DNA of 12,337 bases from JACDER01 sp036394915 (GCA_036394915.1 DASWEE010000101.1:1-12337), one strand, 5' to 3'; shown: positions 1 to 6,830, counted from the stretch's first letter. The notes: generated by a model not told the origin, from the sequence alone. Program-made: numbers and translations.

Positions 1-191
1 TAGCGGCGTCAGAAAACGGGCTCGGCGCCAAGGGAGAGCCAATCGCCTGAGGCGCGACACCAAAGGATGGCTAGCCCGGCGGTAGGCCGCTCACGAGCCG
101 GCCGTCCGGGCGAAACTCCAAGCGTGAGCTAAACCTGTAGAAGCTCTGACCGGTGCGTCCGCGGACGGGGGTTCGATTCCCCCCGCCTCCA
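1..191 (+). ncRNA. ssrA: tmRNA (ssrA), 3' portion, 5' end outside the window
   Basis: tmRNA rescues stalled ribosomes and tags the unfinished protein for degradation. The 3' tRNA-like half is visible. The conserved AACCTGTAGAAGCTC-type segment (133-147) is followed by a T arm with a 5-bp stem (167-171 with 179-183) and the loop TTCGATT (172-178). Then comes a 7-nt acceptor strand CGCCTCC (184-190) and discriminator A191. The CCA end is not encoded. GC-rich pairs between 1 and 125, such as CCCGGCGG with CCGTCCGGG, fit the usual downstream pseudoknots. The window opens with TAG, which may be the stop codon of the tag reading frame. That would place the tag and the 5' acceptor strand just outside, and it cannot be confirmed here. 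A plain tRNA is unlikely: no D arm or anticodon arm lies at the right distance upstream of the T arm. Confidence 0.85.
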
Positions 192-200
192 ACGCTCGCC

Positions 201-222
201 GAGCCGGCCGAAAGGCCGGCTC
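201..222 (+). terminator. Hairpin just after tmRNA, probable terminator
   Basis: A perfect 9-bp stem (GAGCCGGCC, 201-209, with GGCCGGCTC, 214-222) is closed by a GAAA tetraloop. It begins 9 nt after the tmRNA discriminator base, the normal place for an ssrA terminator. No T-tract follows, which is common in high-GC actinobacterial terminators. Alternatively it could be a processing or stabilising structure for the tmRNA 3' end. Confidence 0.55.
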
Positions 223-232
223 GAGCTCGCTT

Positions 233-259
233 CACGGGGGAAACCGGGTTTCCCCCGTG
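233..259. repeat. Second perfect hairpin in the tmRNA-cyclase gap
   Basis: An 11-bp perfect inverted repeat (CACGGGGGAAA at 233-243, TTTCCCCCGTG at 249-259) with a 5-nt loop CCGGG. Read on the plus strand the 3' arm begins with TTT and there is no T-tract after it. It may be a back-up terminator or a structured spacer. It shares no sequence with the hairpin before it. Confidence 0.5.
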
Positions 260-296
260 GGCCCCCTCGTTAAGCACACGCGCTTCCCGCGGTGTG

Positions 297-323
297 GCTT
301 CGCCGGGCGGAGCCCGGCGAAGC
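297..323. repeat. Third perfect hairpin, upstream of the cyclase gene
   Basis: A 12-bp inverted repeat (GCTTCGCCGGGC at 297-308 with GCCCGGCGAAGC at 312-323) with a 3-nt loop GGA. It ends about 50 nt before the chosen start of the cyclase fusion gene. It may block read-through from the tmRNA unit, or act as a bidirectional terminator or a dispersed REP-like element. Whether it recurs in the genome cannot be seen from this window. Confidence 0.5.
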
Positions 324-361
324 AGATTGGCGCGGGGACGACCCGGAAGCACCTCGCGGCG

Positions 362-373
362 TATAACTCCCCT
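362..373 (+). promoter_or_regulatory. Candidate -10 box of a leaderless promoter for the cyclase gene
   Basis: TATAAC (362-367) matches the sigma-70-type -10 consensus at five of six positions and is followed by 6 nt before the ATG at 374. There is no Shine-Dalgarno sequence in front of this ATG. The spacing would put the transcription start at or next to the A of the ATG. No good -35 box is seen 16-18 nt upstream, so this remains a candidate. Confidence 0.35.
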
Positions 374-3300
374 ATGTCCGTGACCGCCGGAGAGCGGCGG
401 ATCGTCTCGGTACTCGTGGCGGACGTGGCTGCCTCGACATCCATCGCCGAGCAGCTAGGTCCCGAGCGATCCAAGTTCCTCTTCGACGAGGTCGTACGGC
501 TGATGCGGGAGGAGGTCGAGCGCTTCGGCGGCACCGTCGCGCAGCTGACCGGCGACGGCATCCTGGCGCTTTTCGGAGTGCCTATCGCGCACGACGACGA
601 CTCCGAGCGCGCCGTTCGCGCCGCGCTTGCGATCCGCGAGGCGCTCGACGTCTACGCCGCGGACGTCGCGTCTGCATACGGCTTCGAGCTTCGTGCGCGC
701 GTCGCCGTCAACACAGGCCCGGTCGTGGTTCCGGCCGGCGACGCGCCGCCGCACGTCCTCTACAACGCGCTCGGCGATACCGTCAATGTGGCCGCGCGCC
801 TGCAGGCGCTTGGGGATGTGGTTGTTGGATCGGCGACGGCACGCCACGTCGACGAACTGTTCGAGCTCGACGAGCTCGGCGAGCTCGAGCTGAAGGGAAA
901 GAGCCAGACGATCGCTGCCTTCCGCGTGGCGGGGATCCGCGCGCAAACTGCCGCGCGCCCAGAATCGCCGCTCGTCGGCCGCGAGAAAGAGCTGGAGGCG
1001 CTCAAGCAGGTCCTCGATGGGCTGCTCGACGGAAGTGGCGCGGTTGTCGCCATCGCAGGCGAGCCTGGAATCGGAAAGTCGCGCCTCGTCGCCGAACTGG
1101 AGAAGCGCTTCGTCGGGCGCGTCCGCTTCCTCGCCGGTCACGCCGTCTCCTACGCCGAGACCATCCCTTACTGGCCGGTGCGTGAGCAGCTGAGGGCCTG
1201 GCTCGGACTCGGCGTCTCCGATTCCGAGGGCCGTGCCCGCCTGGAACTGCGGGCGGAGCTCGCCGTCATGCTCGCCGAAGAGGCAGAGGAGGCGTATCCC
1301 TTCCTCGCCACCCTGCTCGGCCTGGCGCTCGAGCCGGAGCACGAGCTGCGGATCCGCGACCTTGCCCGCGACGCCGTCCAGCAGGAGACCTTCTATTGGC
1401 TCTACCAGCTCGTCTGCGCGCTTGCGCGAGAACGCCCGCTCTGTCTGGTGCTCGAGGATCTCCACTGGTCGGACGAGGCCACCCTCTCGCTGCTCGACGA
1501 GCTGCTTCCAGCGGCCGAGCAGAGCGCTGTCTGCTTCCTGCTCGTTCATCGCAGCGAGCCCGACCATCCCGCCTGGCAGCTCGTCGACCGTGCCCGTAGG
1601 CGCTTCCGGCGCTCGTTCTTGGAGCTCGAGCTGGAGCCGCTTCCGGACGTGGACACGCGCGCCCTCGCAGAGGCGGACGCGGGAGGAGAGCTGCCGGAGG
1701 ACCTCGCGGAGCTCCTCGCCGAGCGGACAGGCGGCAACCCCTACTTCGTCGGGGAGGCGATCCGCGATCTGCGCGAGCGCGGGGCGCTCAAGCGGGAGAA
1801 CGGCGGCGTCGTGCTCGTGGGCGAGGCAGCGATTCCGGCCGCGCTTCAAGAAGCGTTGCAGGCGCGGCTCGACCGGCTCGATCCCGAGGCGCGCGAGCTG
1901 GTCACGACGGCGGCCGTGATCGGGCGCTCCTTCGGCCTTCCCCTGCTCGAGCGGCTCCTTCCCCGGGCGCGGCTGCTGCCGACCCTCTCCGAGCTCCAGT
2001 GGCTCCAGCTCGTGGTCGAGGAGCGGAGCGGAGTCGCGCCCGAGTACCGCTTCCGGCACGGGCTCGTGCAGGAGGCCGCCTACGCGACGCTCGTCCAGGC
2101 CCGCCGGCGCGAGCTCCACCTGCGGGTGGGCGAGGCGCTCGTGGAGCTCCACCGCGACTCGCCGGCGGAGGTGTACGGGCTGCTCGCCCGCCACTTCGCC
2201 GAGGCCGACGAGCCCGAGCGCGCGGTCGAGTACCTGCTGAAGGCGGGCGACGCGGCCCGGGCGGCCTACGCAGAGGAGGAGGCGATCGAGCTCTACCGCC
2301 GGGCGCTCGGCTTCATGGAGCGAACCGAGGACGAGGTGCGCGCGCGCGCGACGCTGCTCAAGATCGCGCTCACCCACCACCTCGCCTTCGACTACCGCGC
2401 CGCCAACGAGGCGTTCGGCGAGGCGTTCGAAATACCCGCGCCCGCGCCCGCGCAGCTGGAGCCGACCGAGCGGATCACCTGGGTGACCGGGACGCCCTGG
2501 CCCCATGAAGAGACGGCACCGGGCTTGTCCAAGAGCGACCTCGCGAACTGGGTCACATGCAATCTCTTCCGAGGGCTCGTCGCGATCGGGCACGACCTCG
2601 ATATCCGGCCCGATCTCGCCGAACGCTTTACCGTCTCGGACGACGGGCGGTCGTACCGGTTCACGCTTCGCCGGGGCGCCCGCTGGAGCGACGGCGCGCC
2701 GGTCACGGCGGAGGACTTCGCGTTCACCTTCGGCCGGATGGCCGAGGACGAAGCGGAATCTGCGTCCTGGCTCGACGGGGTGAGCGCGAGCGCAGTTGAC
2801 GAGCGTACGTTGGAGATCCAGCTGCACGAGCCGCGAAACCACTTCCTGTACCTGCTCGGCCAGCCGCTGCTGTTCGCCTGGCCGCGGCACGTCCACGAGC
2901 AGCGGGGACGAGGCTGGTACAGAGACCTCCCGCTCGTCAGCAGCGGTCCGTTCGTGCTCACCCACCGCGACGCGAGCCGCCTCGTGATCGAGTCCGCTCG
3001 CACCTGGGACGGGGCGCGCGGAAACGTCGGCGAGGTGACGATCGACAAAGCCTCACCGGCGGCAGCAGGCGAACGGTGGCGAAGCGGCGAGTACGACCTC
3101 ATCTACGAGATGCTCGCCACGCTCGCGGGCTCTCCCGCAGACGAGGAGACGGTCGTGCAGCGGGCGCCCGGGGGGTTAACGAACTATCTCGGACTTGTCG
3201 CGAGACGGGCGCCGCTCGACGACGCCCACGCCCGTGTCCGCCGCGCCCTCGCGCACGCAATCGACCGGCACGGGCTGCCGCCGGCCGTCGGAAGAACCCC

Positions 3301-3892
3301 GGCTGCTACAGGCGGACTCCTTCCGCCGGCGATCCCCGGCCACTCGCCCCGTGTCGCCCCGGCGTTCGACCCGGACCGTGCCCGCGCCCTGTTAAGCGAG
3401 GCGGGCCACCCCGACGGACGTGGTCTCGGCGAGATCGTGCTGGCGCATTTCGCGATCTCGGAGGAGGCGGCGTCCGTCATCGCGGCCCAGCTGGCGGCGG
3501 TCGGCGTTCGCGTTCGGAGTCTCCCCGCCCACTCCAACGCCGCTCTTGAGGCCGCGATCAAGGAGCGCGCCCATGCCTACACCTGGGCCACGGGCTACGA
3601 GTTCCCCGATCCGGGCGGCGGCTTCCTCGCACCGCTCCTCCGCTGGGGCACGTGGCTCTACCGTGATGAGCAGCTCGAGCAGCTGCTGGCCCGAGCGGCC
3701 GCGCTCCGCGACCAAGACGAGCGCCTGCGCACGTGCCGCGAGTTCGAGCGGATCTGGATCGGCGAGCAGGCGGCCGTGGTGCCGCTCGCGTACTACGACA
3801 GCCTGTTGTGGCGGCGTCCCTGGGTGACTGGCATGTGGGCAAACGCGATCGCGAGGTCGACGTTCGCCGAGGCGATCGTCAGGCGGCCCTAA
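374..3892 (+). CDS. Class III nucleotide cyclase - AAA/STAND ATPase - family 5 solute-binding domain fusion
   Basis: A 1172-residue protein with four parts. Residues about 7-190 are a class III cyclase domain: metal-binding D17 and D61 (in LTGDGILALFG) and transition-state N138 and R142 are present. Residues about 197-520 are an AAA_16/STAND ATPase: Walker A GEPGIGKS with K235, Walker B LVLED with D362, then the FRHGLVQEAAYATL segment (near 560) typical of these cyclase-coupled ATPases. Residues about 600-686 are TPR-like helices, followed by a short PAPAPA linker. Residues about 697-1172 are a whole SBP_bac_5 (OppA/DppA-type) domain, with the diagnostic YRFTLRRGARWSDGAPVTAEDF stretch near 760-780. 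No signal peptide or membrane helix is visible, so the binding domain should face the cytoplasm and sense an internal peptide-like or other ligand. ATG374 was chosen because the cyclase core starts 10 residues later. The open frame runs back to GTG257, but that part encodes hairpin DNA. The residues that choose the base are unusual (Q57, N131), so the product (cAMP, cGMP or none) is open. Confidence 0.88.
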   Translation: MSVTAGERRIVSVLVADVAASTSIAEQLGPERSKFLFDEVVRLMREEVERFGGTVAQLTGDGILALFGVPIAHDDDSERAVRAALAIREALDVYAADVASAYGFELRARVAVNTGPVVVPAGDAPPHVLYNALGDTVNVAARLQALGDVVVGSATARHVDELFELDELGELELKGKSQTIAAFRVAGIRAQTAARPESPLVGREKELEALKQVLDGLLDGSGAVVAIAGEPGIGKSRLVAELEKRFVGRVRFLAGHAVSYAETIPYWPVREQLRAWLGLGVSDSEGRARLELRAELAVMLAEEAEEAYPFLATLLGLALEPEHELRIRDLARDAVQQETFYWLYQLVCALARERPLCLVLEDLHWSDEATLSLLDELLPAAEQSAVCFLLVHRSEPDHPAWQLVDRARRRFRRSFLELELEPLPDVDTRALAEADAGGELPEDLAELLAERTGGNPYFVGEAIRDLRERGALKRENGGVVLVGEAAIPAALQEALQARLDRLDPEARELVTTAAVIGRSFGLPLLERLLPRARLLPTLSELQWLQLVVEERSGVAPEYRFRHGLVQEAAYATLVQARRRELHLRVGEALVELHRDSPAEVYGLLARHFAEADEPERAVEYLLKAGDAARAAYAEEEAIELYRRALGFMERTEDEVRARATLLKIALTHHLAFDYRAANEAFGEAFEIPAPAPAQLEPTERITWVTGTPWPHEETAPGLSKSDLANWVTCNLFRGLVAIGHDLDIRPDLAERFTVSDDGRSYRFTLRRGARWSDGAPVTAEDFAFTFGRMAEDEAESASWLDGVSASAVDERTLEIQLHEPRNHFLYLLGQPLLFAWPRHVHEQRGRGWYRDLPLVSSGPFVLTHRDASRLVIESARTWDGARGNVGEVTIDKASPAAAGERWRSGEYDLIYEMLATLAGSPADEETVVQRAPGGLTNYLGLVARRAPLDDAHARVRRALAHAIDRHGLPPAVGRTPAATGGLLPPAIPGHSPRVAPAFDPDRARALLSEAGHPDGRGLGEIVLAHFAISEEAASVIAAQLAAVGVRVRSLPAHSNAALEAAIKERAHAYTWATGYEFPDPGGGFLAPLLRWGTWLYRDEQLEQLLARAAALRDQDERLRTCREFERIWIGEQAAVVPLAYYDSLLWRRPWVTGMWANAIARSTFAEAIVRRP

Positions 3893-4118
3893 TCCCTCTC
3901 TCCGACGAGGCTGATGCGCTCGAGCATGGCGTGCTCGGACCTGGAGGCAACCCCTCAAACAGGTCGCCTGCCCGCTTGAGCCAGCCGCGCGTCGCGGCCG
4001 GACCGCGAAACGTCGGCGAGTTCTGATGCCGGAGCCGCCCCGACTCCGTGAGCTCGAACAGGGTCGCGGCTTGAATCCGAAGAAGCCTTGGGCCACCTGT
4101 CTCTTCAGGCGCGCCCAT
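3879..4118 (-). pseudogene. Possible remnant of a GNAT-family gene; otherwise empty intergenic DNA
   Basis: The stretch 3893-4203 has no intact gene. On the minus strand a 79-codon frame from ATG at 4118 to TGA at 3879 contains LLRIQAATLFELTESGRL followed by RHQNSP. From memory this resembles the N-terminal segment of an actinobacterial GNAT acetyltransferase family (LL-x-x-Q-x-x-x-LF-x-x-x-x-x-GR-x-x-x-x-N-x-P). After about residue 57 the frame turns into low-complexity Ser/Pro/Ala and runs into the tail of the cyclase gene. A frameshifted continuation in another minus frame looks slightly more protein-like. No acetyl-CoA-binding core is present. A weak 8-bp hairpin (3919-3939, including one G-T pair) lies 26 nt after the cyclase stop and might act as its terminator; it has no T-tract. 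The remnant could also be chance. Confidence 0.25.
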
Positions 4119-4138
4119 CTTTTCGAGCTTAGCTGCGC

Positions 4139-4155
4139 TTATCGATCTTGGATAA
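4139..4155. promoter_or_regulatory. Operator copy 1: TTATC-N7-GATAA palindrome
   Basis: TTATC (4139-4143) and GATAA (4151-4155) form an inverted repeat with a 7-nt spacer (gatcttg). The same arms and the same spacer length recur exactly 29 nt downstream, while the spacer sequences differ. This points to a protein-binding site. It lies upstream of the -35 box of the ATPase gene. Confidence 0.55.
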
Positions 4156-4167
4156 AGCCGGGTGGTC

Positions 4168-4184
4168 TTATCAACATCCGATAA
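4168..4184. promoter_or_regulatory. Operator copy 2: TTATC-N7-GATAA palindrome over the -35 box
   Basis: TTATC (4168-4172) and GATAA (4180-4184) with a 7-nt spacer (aacatcc). The arms extend to a perfect 7 bp (TCTTATC/GATAAGA, 4166-4186). The site covers the proposed -35 hexamer and the start of the promoter spacer, so a bound protein would be expected to repress. A further half-site GATAAG sits at 4189-4194. Confidence 0.6.
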
Positions 4185-4203
4185 GAGAGATAAGATCGAC
4201 GCG
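4168..4203 (+). promoter_or_regulatory. Leaderless promoter of the winged-helix ATPase gene
   Basis: A -35-like TTATCA (4168-4173, four of six to TTGACA), a 17-nt spacer, and a -10 TAAGAT (4191-4196) are followed by 7 nt to the ATG at 4204. Transcription would start at or beside the start codon. No Shine-Dalgarno is present. The promoter is interleaved with the second palindrome and the extra GATAAG half-site. Confidence 0.5.
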
Positions 4204-5406
4204 ATGGATCCGCGGATCAATCCGTACACCCCGAATGCCGGTGCGCGTCCGCCGGCGCTCGTCGGTCGCGATGCGGAGCTCGAGAGCTTCGAGATTCTGC
4301 TAGAGCGACTTCGCCGCGGCTATGCAGAGCAGTCGATGCTGATCACCGGCCTCCGTGGAGTCGGCAAGACGGTCTTGCTCGGCGCTTTCGAGGGCCGCGC
4401 GCTGAACAGCGGCTGGGTCACCGTGTCCGCGGAGATCACGAAGAACGAGGATTTCGGGCCGCGCATGGGAGGCATGGTCCGGCGGGCCCTCTTTCAGGTT
4501 GCGCCCAAAGCATCCTGGACCGACAGGATCAGACGCGCTGCGGGTGTGCTCAAGTCGTTCTCGCTGACCGTCTCGTCGGAGGGGGCGGTGACAGCCGGAA
4601 TCGACATCGATCCCATCGAAGGCGTGGCCGACACCGGCAATCTGAGCGACGATCTGACCGATCTGCTCGTCGCCCTCGGGGAGGCCGCCCAGGAGCGAGA
4701 GACCGGCGTCGTCTTCCTCGTGGACGAAGTTCAGTTTCTGCGTGCCGGCGAGTTCGAGGCCTTGATCGCAGGGCTGCACAGGACTGTCCAGCGGGAGCTT
4801 CCGATCACCCTTGTCGGTGCCGGCCTGCCGCAGCTCCCCCGTCTCGCCGGTGAGGCAAAGTCGTATGCGGAACGACTCTTCAAGTTTCCGCGCCTCGGTC
4901 GGCTCTCTCCGCCGGAGGCCGAGACGGCGCTCGCCCAGCCCGCCGGCGACCTTGGGGTCGAGTTCGAGCCCCGCGCGATCGACGTCATAGTCGAGTACAC
5001 GGAGGGCTATCCCTACTTCATCCAGGAGCACGGGAAGATTGTCTGGGACCTCGCGCCCGAGGGGAGGCCGATCGCTCGCCGGATCGCCGAGGAGGCTCGA
5101 CGGGTCGTCGAGGACAAGCTCGACGAGTCGTTCTTCCGCGTCCGCGCGGAGCGGACGACGGGGCTCGAGCTCCGGTATCTGCGGGCAATGGCCGACCTCG
5201 GCCCCGGCGAGCACACTGCCGGAGATGTCGCAACCGTCATGGCGCGGACGTCGGAGCAGCTGGGGCCCACGCGTGCGCGGCTCATCGACAAGGGCTTGAT
5301 CTACACCACCGGCCACGGCCGCGGCGCCTTCACCGTTCCGCAGTTCGACCGCTACATGCGGCGAACCTACGAGCTGGCTCTGCCGAACCGGCGCAAAGAG
5401 GATTAG
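4204..5406 (+). CDS. AAA/STAND-type ATP-binding protein with C-terminal winged helix
   Basis: A 400-residue soluble P-loop ATPase of the archaeal-ATPase/Orc1-Cdc6-like kind. The N-terminus MDPRINPYTPNAGARPPALV leads into VGRD. Walker A is GLRGVGKT (K55) and Walker B is VVFLVDEVQF (D174, E175). A sensor-like LPITLVGAGLPQLP segment follows at about residues 198-211. Residues about 319-392 (LELRYLRAMADLGPG to DRYMRRTYE) look like a winged-helix DNA-binding domain. The frame is open back to GTG4162, but that extension would encode the operator and promoter DNA. ATG4204 fits the leaderless promoter and the conserved N-terminus. The stop overlaps the convergent VOC gene by 4 nt. The function is not established for the family. 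A DNA-binding, nucleotide-controlled regulator acting on its own palindromic promoter is a reasonable guess; a partner toxin or nuclease is not seen nearby. Confidence 0.85.
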   Translation: MDPRINPYTPNAGARPPALVGRDAELESFEILLERLRRGYAEQSMLITGLRGVGKTVLLGAFEGRALNSGWVTVSAEITKNEDFGPRMGGMVRRALFQVAPKASWTDRIRRAAGVLKSFSLTVSSEGAVTAGIDIDPIEGVADTGNLSDDLTDLLVALGEAAQERETGVVFLVDEVQFLRAGEFEALIAGLHRTVQRELPITLVGAGLPQLPRLAGEAKSYAERLFKFPRLGRLSPPEAETALAQPAGDLGVEFEPRAIDVIVEYTEGYPYFIQEHGKIVWDLAPEGRPIARRIAEEARRVVEDKLDESFFRVRAERTTGLELRYLRAMADLGPGEHTAGDVATVMARTSEQLGPTRARLIDKGLIYTTGHGRGAFTVPQFDRYMRRTYELALPNRRKED

Positions 5407-5792
5407 TCGCCGTGCTTCTGCACGATCTGTACGGGATTGCCGTCTGGATCTGCGATCCAGGCGGCGCGCAACGCAGCGAGGAAATCGTGCGGCGCGCTGA
5501 GGGAGCGAGCACCCTGCGCGGTGAGTGCGGCGTACGCCTCGTCGACGTCGTCGGTCCAGACCACGACCTCGCCTCGCGGAGGTCCGCCGCCGACGTCCAG
5601 CCCGTGCATGTTGCGCGCGGCCTCGATCGCCGCGAGTCCCAGCGTCAGTTGACCAAGGCGCAACTCGACGTGGATCGGCGTGCCCTCCTCGGGCGTCCGG
5701 AACGTCTCCCTGAACCCGAGAAGATCACGGTAGAAGCGAGTCGCTGCGTCGACGTCCTCGACATATAAGTTGACCTGAGGATCGCGGAACAC
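5403..5792 (-). CDS. VOC (glyoxalase/bleomycin-resistance) family protein
   Basis: A 129-residue single-unit vicinal oxygen chelate protein. The first beta-alpha-beta half begins VNLYVEDVDAATRFYRDLLGF, with a candidate metal pair in IHVELR (H41, E43). The second half contains VVVWTDDVDEAYAAL and ends in the family signature IADPDGNPVQIVQ. The usual C-terminal metal-ligand Glu is Gln here, so metal-dependent catalysis is uncertain and a binding role is possible. The start is GTG at 5792: no Shine-Dalgarno is present, but a TATCCT box lies 6 nt upstream. The gene follows the SDR gene on the same strand after a 38-nt gap and may be part of that transcript as well as having its own promoter. Its stop codon overlaps that of the convergent ATPase gene. 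Confidence 0.85.
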   Translation of the reverse strand: MFRDPQVNLYVEDVDAATRFYRDLLGFRETFRTPEEGTPIHVELRLGQLTLGLAAIEAARNMHGLDVGGGPPRGEVVVWTDDVDEAYAALTAQGARSLSAPHDFLAALRAAWIADPDGNPVQIVQKHGD

Positions 5793-5804
5793 GGGGCCAG
5801 GATA
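5793..5804 (-). promoter_or_regulatory. Candidate -10 box of a leaderless promoter for the VOC gene
   Basis: On the minus strand TATCCT (5804 to 5799) is followed by six bases (5798 to 5793) and then the GTG start. It fits the TANNNT rule of actinobacterial -10 boxes, and there is no Shine-Dalgarno to compete with this reading. A -35 box is not clear. Confidence 0.35.
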
Positions 5805-5830
5805 GGCGAGGACATCGTCGGAACGTACCT

Positions 5831-6766
5831 TCAGCGGTACCCGAGCTCAGTCGCAGGCCGGTCTTGCGTCTGGATCTCGACGAGGTATCGCCAGCAATCG
5901 GGTTGAGTCCCGTCCGTGTCCGTGATGCCGTACGTTCGCGCCAGCTCTGCGCTCGAGAGCACCCTTCCTGCGTAACGCGCAACGTCCGCGTCCGAAGCCA
6001 GCGCGACGATTCCGCGCGCGACATACGTCGGAGACTCGGAGATGCAGAAGTGCGGCCTCTGCTCGAGCGCGTCGCGCCAGGTTGCCTCGGTGACGCCGAA
6101 GTTCTCGAGCATCCGCTCCGATCGCAGCCAGCCCGGTGTGACCGCGAGCGCCGTGCAGGTGGTGCCGTCGAGCTCGGCGGTGAGGCCGAGGGTGATCCGC
6201 TCGACCGCTGCCTTGACGAGGTCGTAGTAGAAGCCGACGCCTTCTCGGAAGCTCTTGTTGTACTCGGACGTCCCGTCGGTCATCTCCACGACCAGTCCCT
6301 CACGGCCGCGCAGCATCAACGGGAGCGCCTTGGCGCAGGTAATGAGGTGGGTCTCGATGCCCATGCGGAGCATCCGCAGCCCGCCGTTCACGTCGTGATC
6401 CCACAGCTTCTTGTCCCACTCGGCGTAGCGGTCACCGCCGAAGATGTCGTTGACGAGGATGTCGAGCCGGTCTTGCTCCCGCTCGATCCGGCCGACGAGG
6501 GCGCCCACCTCATCGGGCTCGAGATGGTCGACGCGCAGTGCCTCGTCCTCGCCATCTGCGCGCTCCATCAACTCGCCCGTCTCCTCGATCGTCTCGGGAC
6601 GGTCGATCTCCGAACGCCCGTGCACCCGGCTGCTGCGTCCGGTCGCATAGACGTACGCACCCGCCCGTGCGAGCTCGACCGCGATCGCGCGCCCCGCCCC
6701 TCGAGTCGCGCCCGCCACCATCGCGACCTTTCCCAGCAGTGGGCGACTGGATTCCTCCTGCGGCAT
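5831..6766 (-). CDS. SDR-family NAD(P)-dependent oxidoreductase
   Basis: A 311-residue classical short-chain dehydrogenase, probably cytosolic. The Rossmann motif is VAGATRGAGRAIA (G19, G23, G25), the catalytic Tyr-Lys pair is Y181 and K185 (YDLVK), and a Ser/Thr-rich MTDGTS stretch lies about 14-18 residues before the Tyr. The usual NNAG motif reads VNDIFGG at 105-111, as in the DHRS1-like branch. The substrate cannot be told from sequence. ATG6766 was chosen because AGGAGG (6776 to 6771) sits 4 nt upstream. The frame could begin 14 codons earlier, but that part lacks a ribosome site. It is divergent from tetR across a 62-nt gap with a palindromic operator, so it is the likely target of that regulator. 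The VOC gene follows. Confidence 0.88.
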   Translation of the reverse strand: MPQEESSRPLLGKVAMVAGATRGAGRAIAVELARAGAYVYATGRSSRVHGRSEIDRPETIEETGELMERADGEDEALRVDHLEPDEVGALVGRIEREQDRLDILVNDIFGGDRYAEWDKKLWDHDVNGGLRMLRMGIETHLITCAKALPLMLRGREGLVVEMTDGTSEYNKSFREGVGFYYDLVKAAVERITLGLTAELDGTTCTALAVTPGWLRSERMLENFGVTEATWRDALEQRPHFCISESPTYVARGIVALASDADVARYAGRVLSSAELARTYGITDTDGTQPDCWRYLVEIQTQDRPATELGYR

Positions 6767-6810
6767 GTCTCCTCCTTCGCCTCTAGCATCTTGCCAAAGA
6801 CGCTGCATTT

Positions 6811-6830
6811 ATGCAACGATAGTGTTGCAT
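6811..6830. promoter_or_regulatory. TetR-type operator between SDR and tetR
   Basis: A perfect 7-bp inverted repeat, ATGCAAC (6811-6817) and GTTGCAT (6824-6830), with a 6-nt spacer. A second, overlapping inverted repeat TGCAT-TT-ATGCA lies at 6804-6815. The right arm runs into the ATG of tetR (6829-6831). A -10-like GATAGT (6818-6823) sits in the spacer 5 nt before that ATG, so regulator binding should block a leaderless tetR transcript and affect the divergent SDR promoter. Confidence 0.65.

Noticed and set aside
167..193. tmRNA 3' end as an integration (attachment) site
   Set aside because: tmRNA 3' ends are common integrase targets, but no integrase, no repeat of the T-arm/acceptor sequence elsewhere and no mobile genes are visible.
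257..373. Upstream GTG start for the cyclase fusion
   Set aside because: The extra 39 residues would be encoded across the third hairpin and the candidate -10 box, and they show no conserved protein features.
856..900. Dense GAGCTCG repeats
   Set aside because: They encode the Glu/Leu-rich end of the cyclase domain (ELDELGELELKG) with biased codons; this is not a DNA-level repeat array.
455..2965. 836-codon open frame on the minus strand opposite the cyclase fusion
   Set aside because: It is antisense to a gene with clear domains. Long antisense frames are expected at this GC content, and the translation has no recognisable family pattern.
5403..5406. Convergent stop-codon overlap of the ATPase and VOC genes as a special regulatory device
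   Set aside because: Short convergent overlaps are ordinary in compact genomes; two other convergent pairs here are equally tight (19-nt gap, 17-nt overlap).
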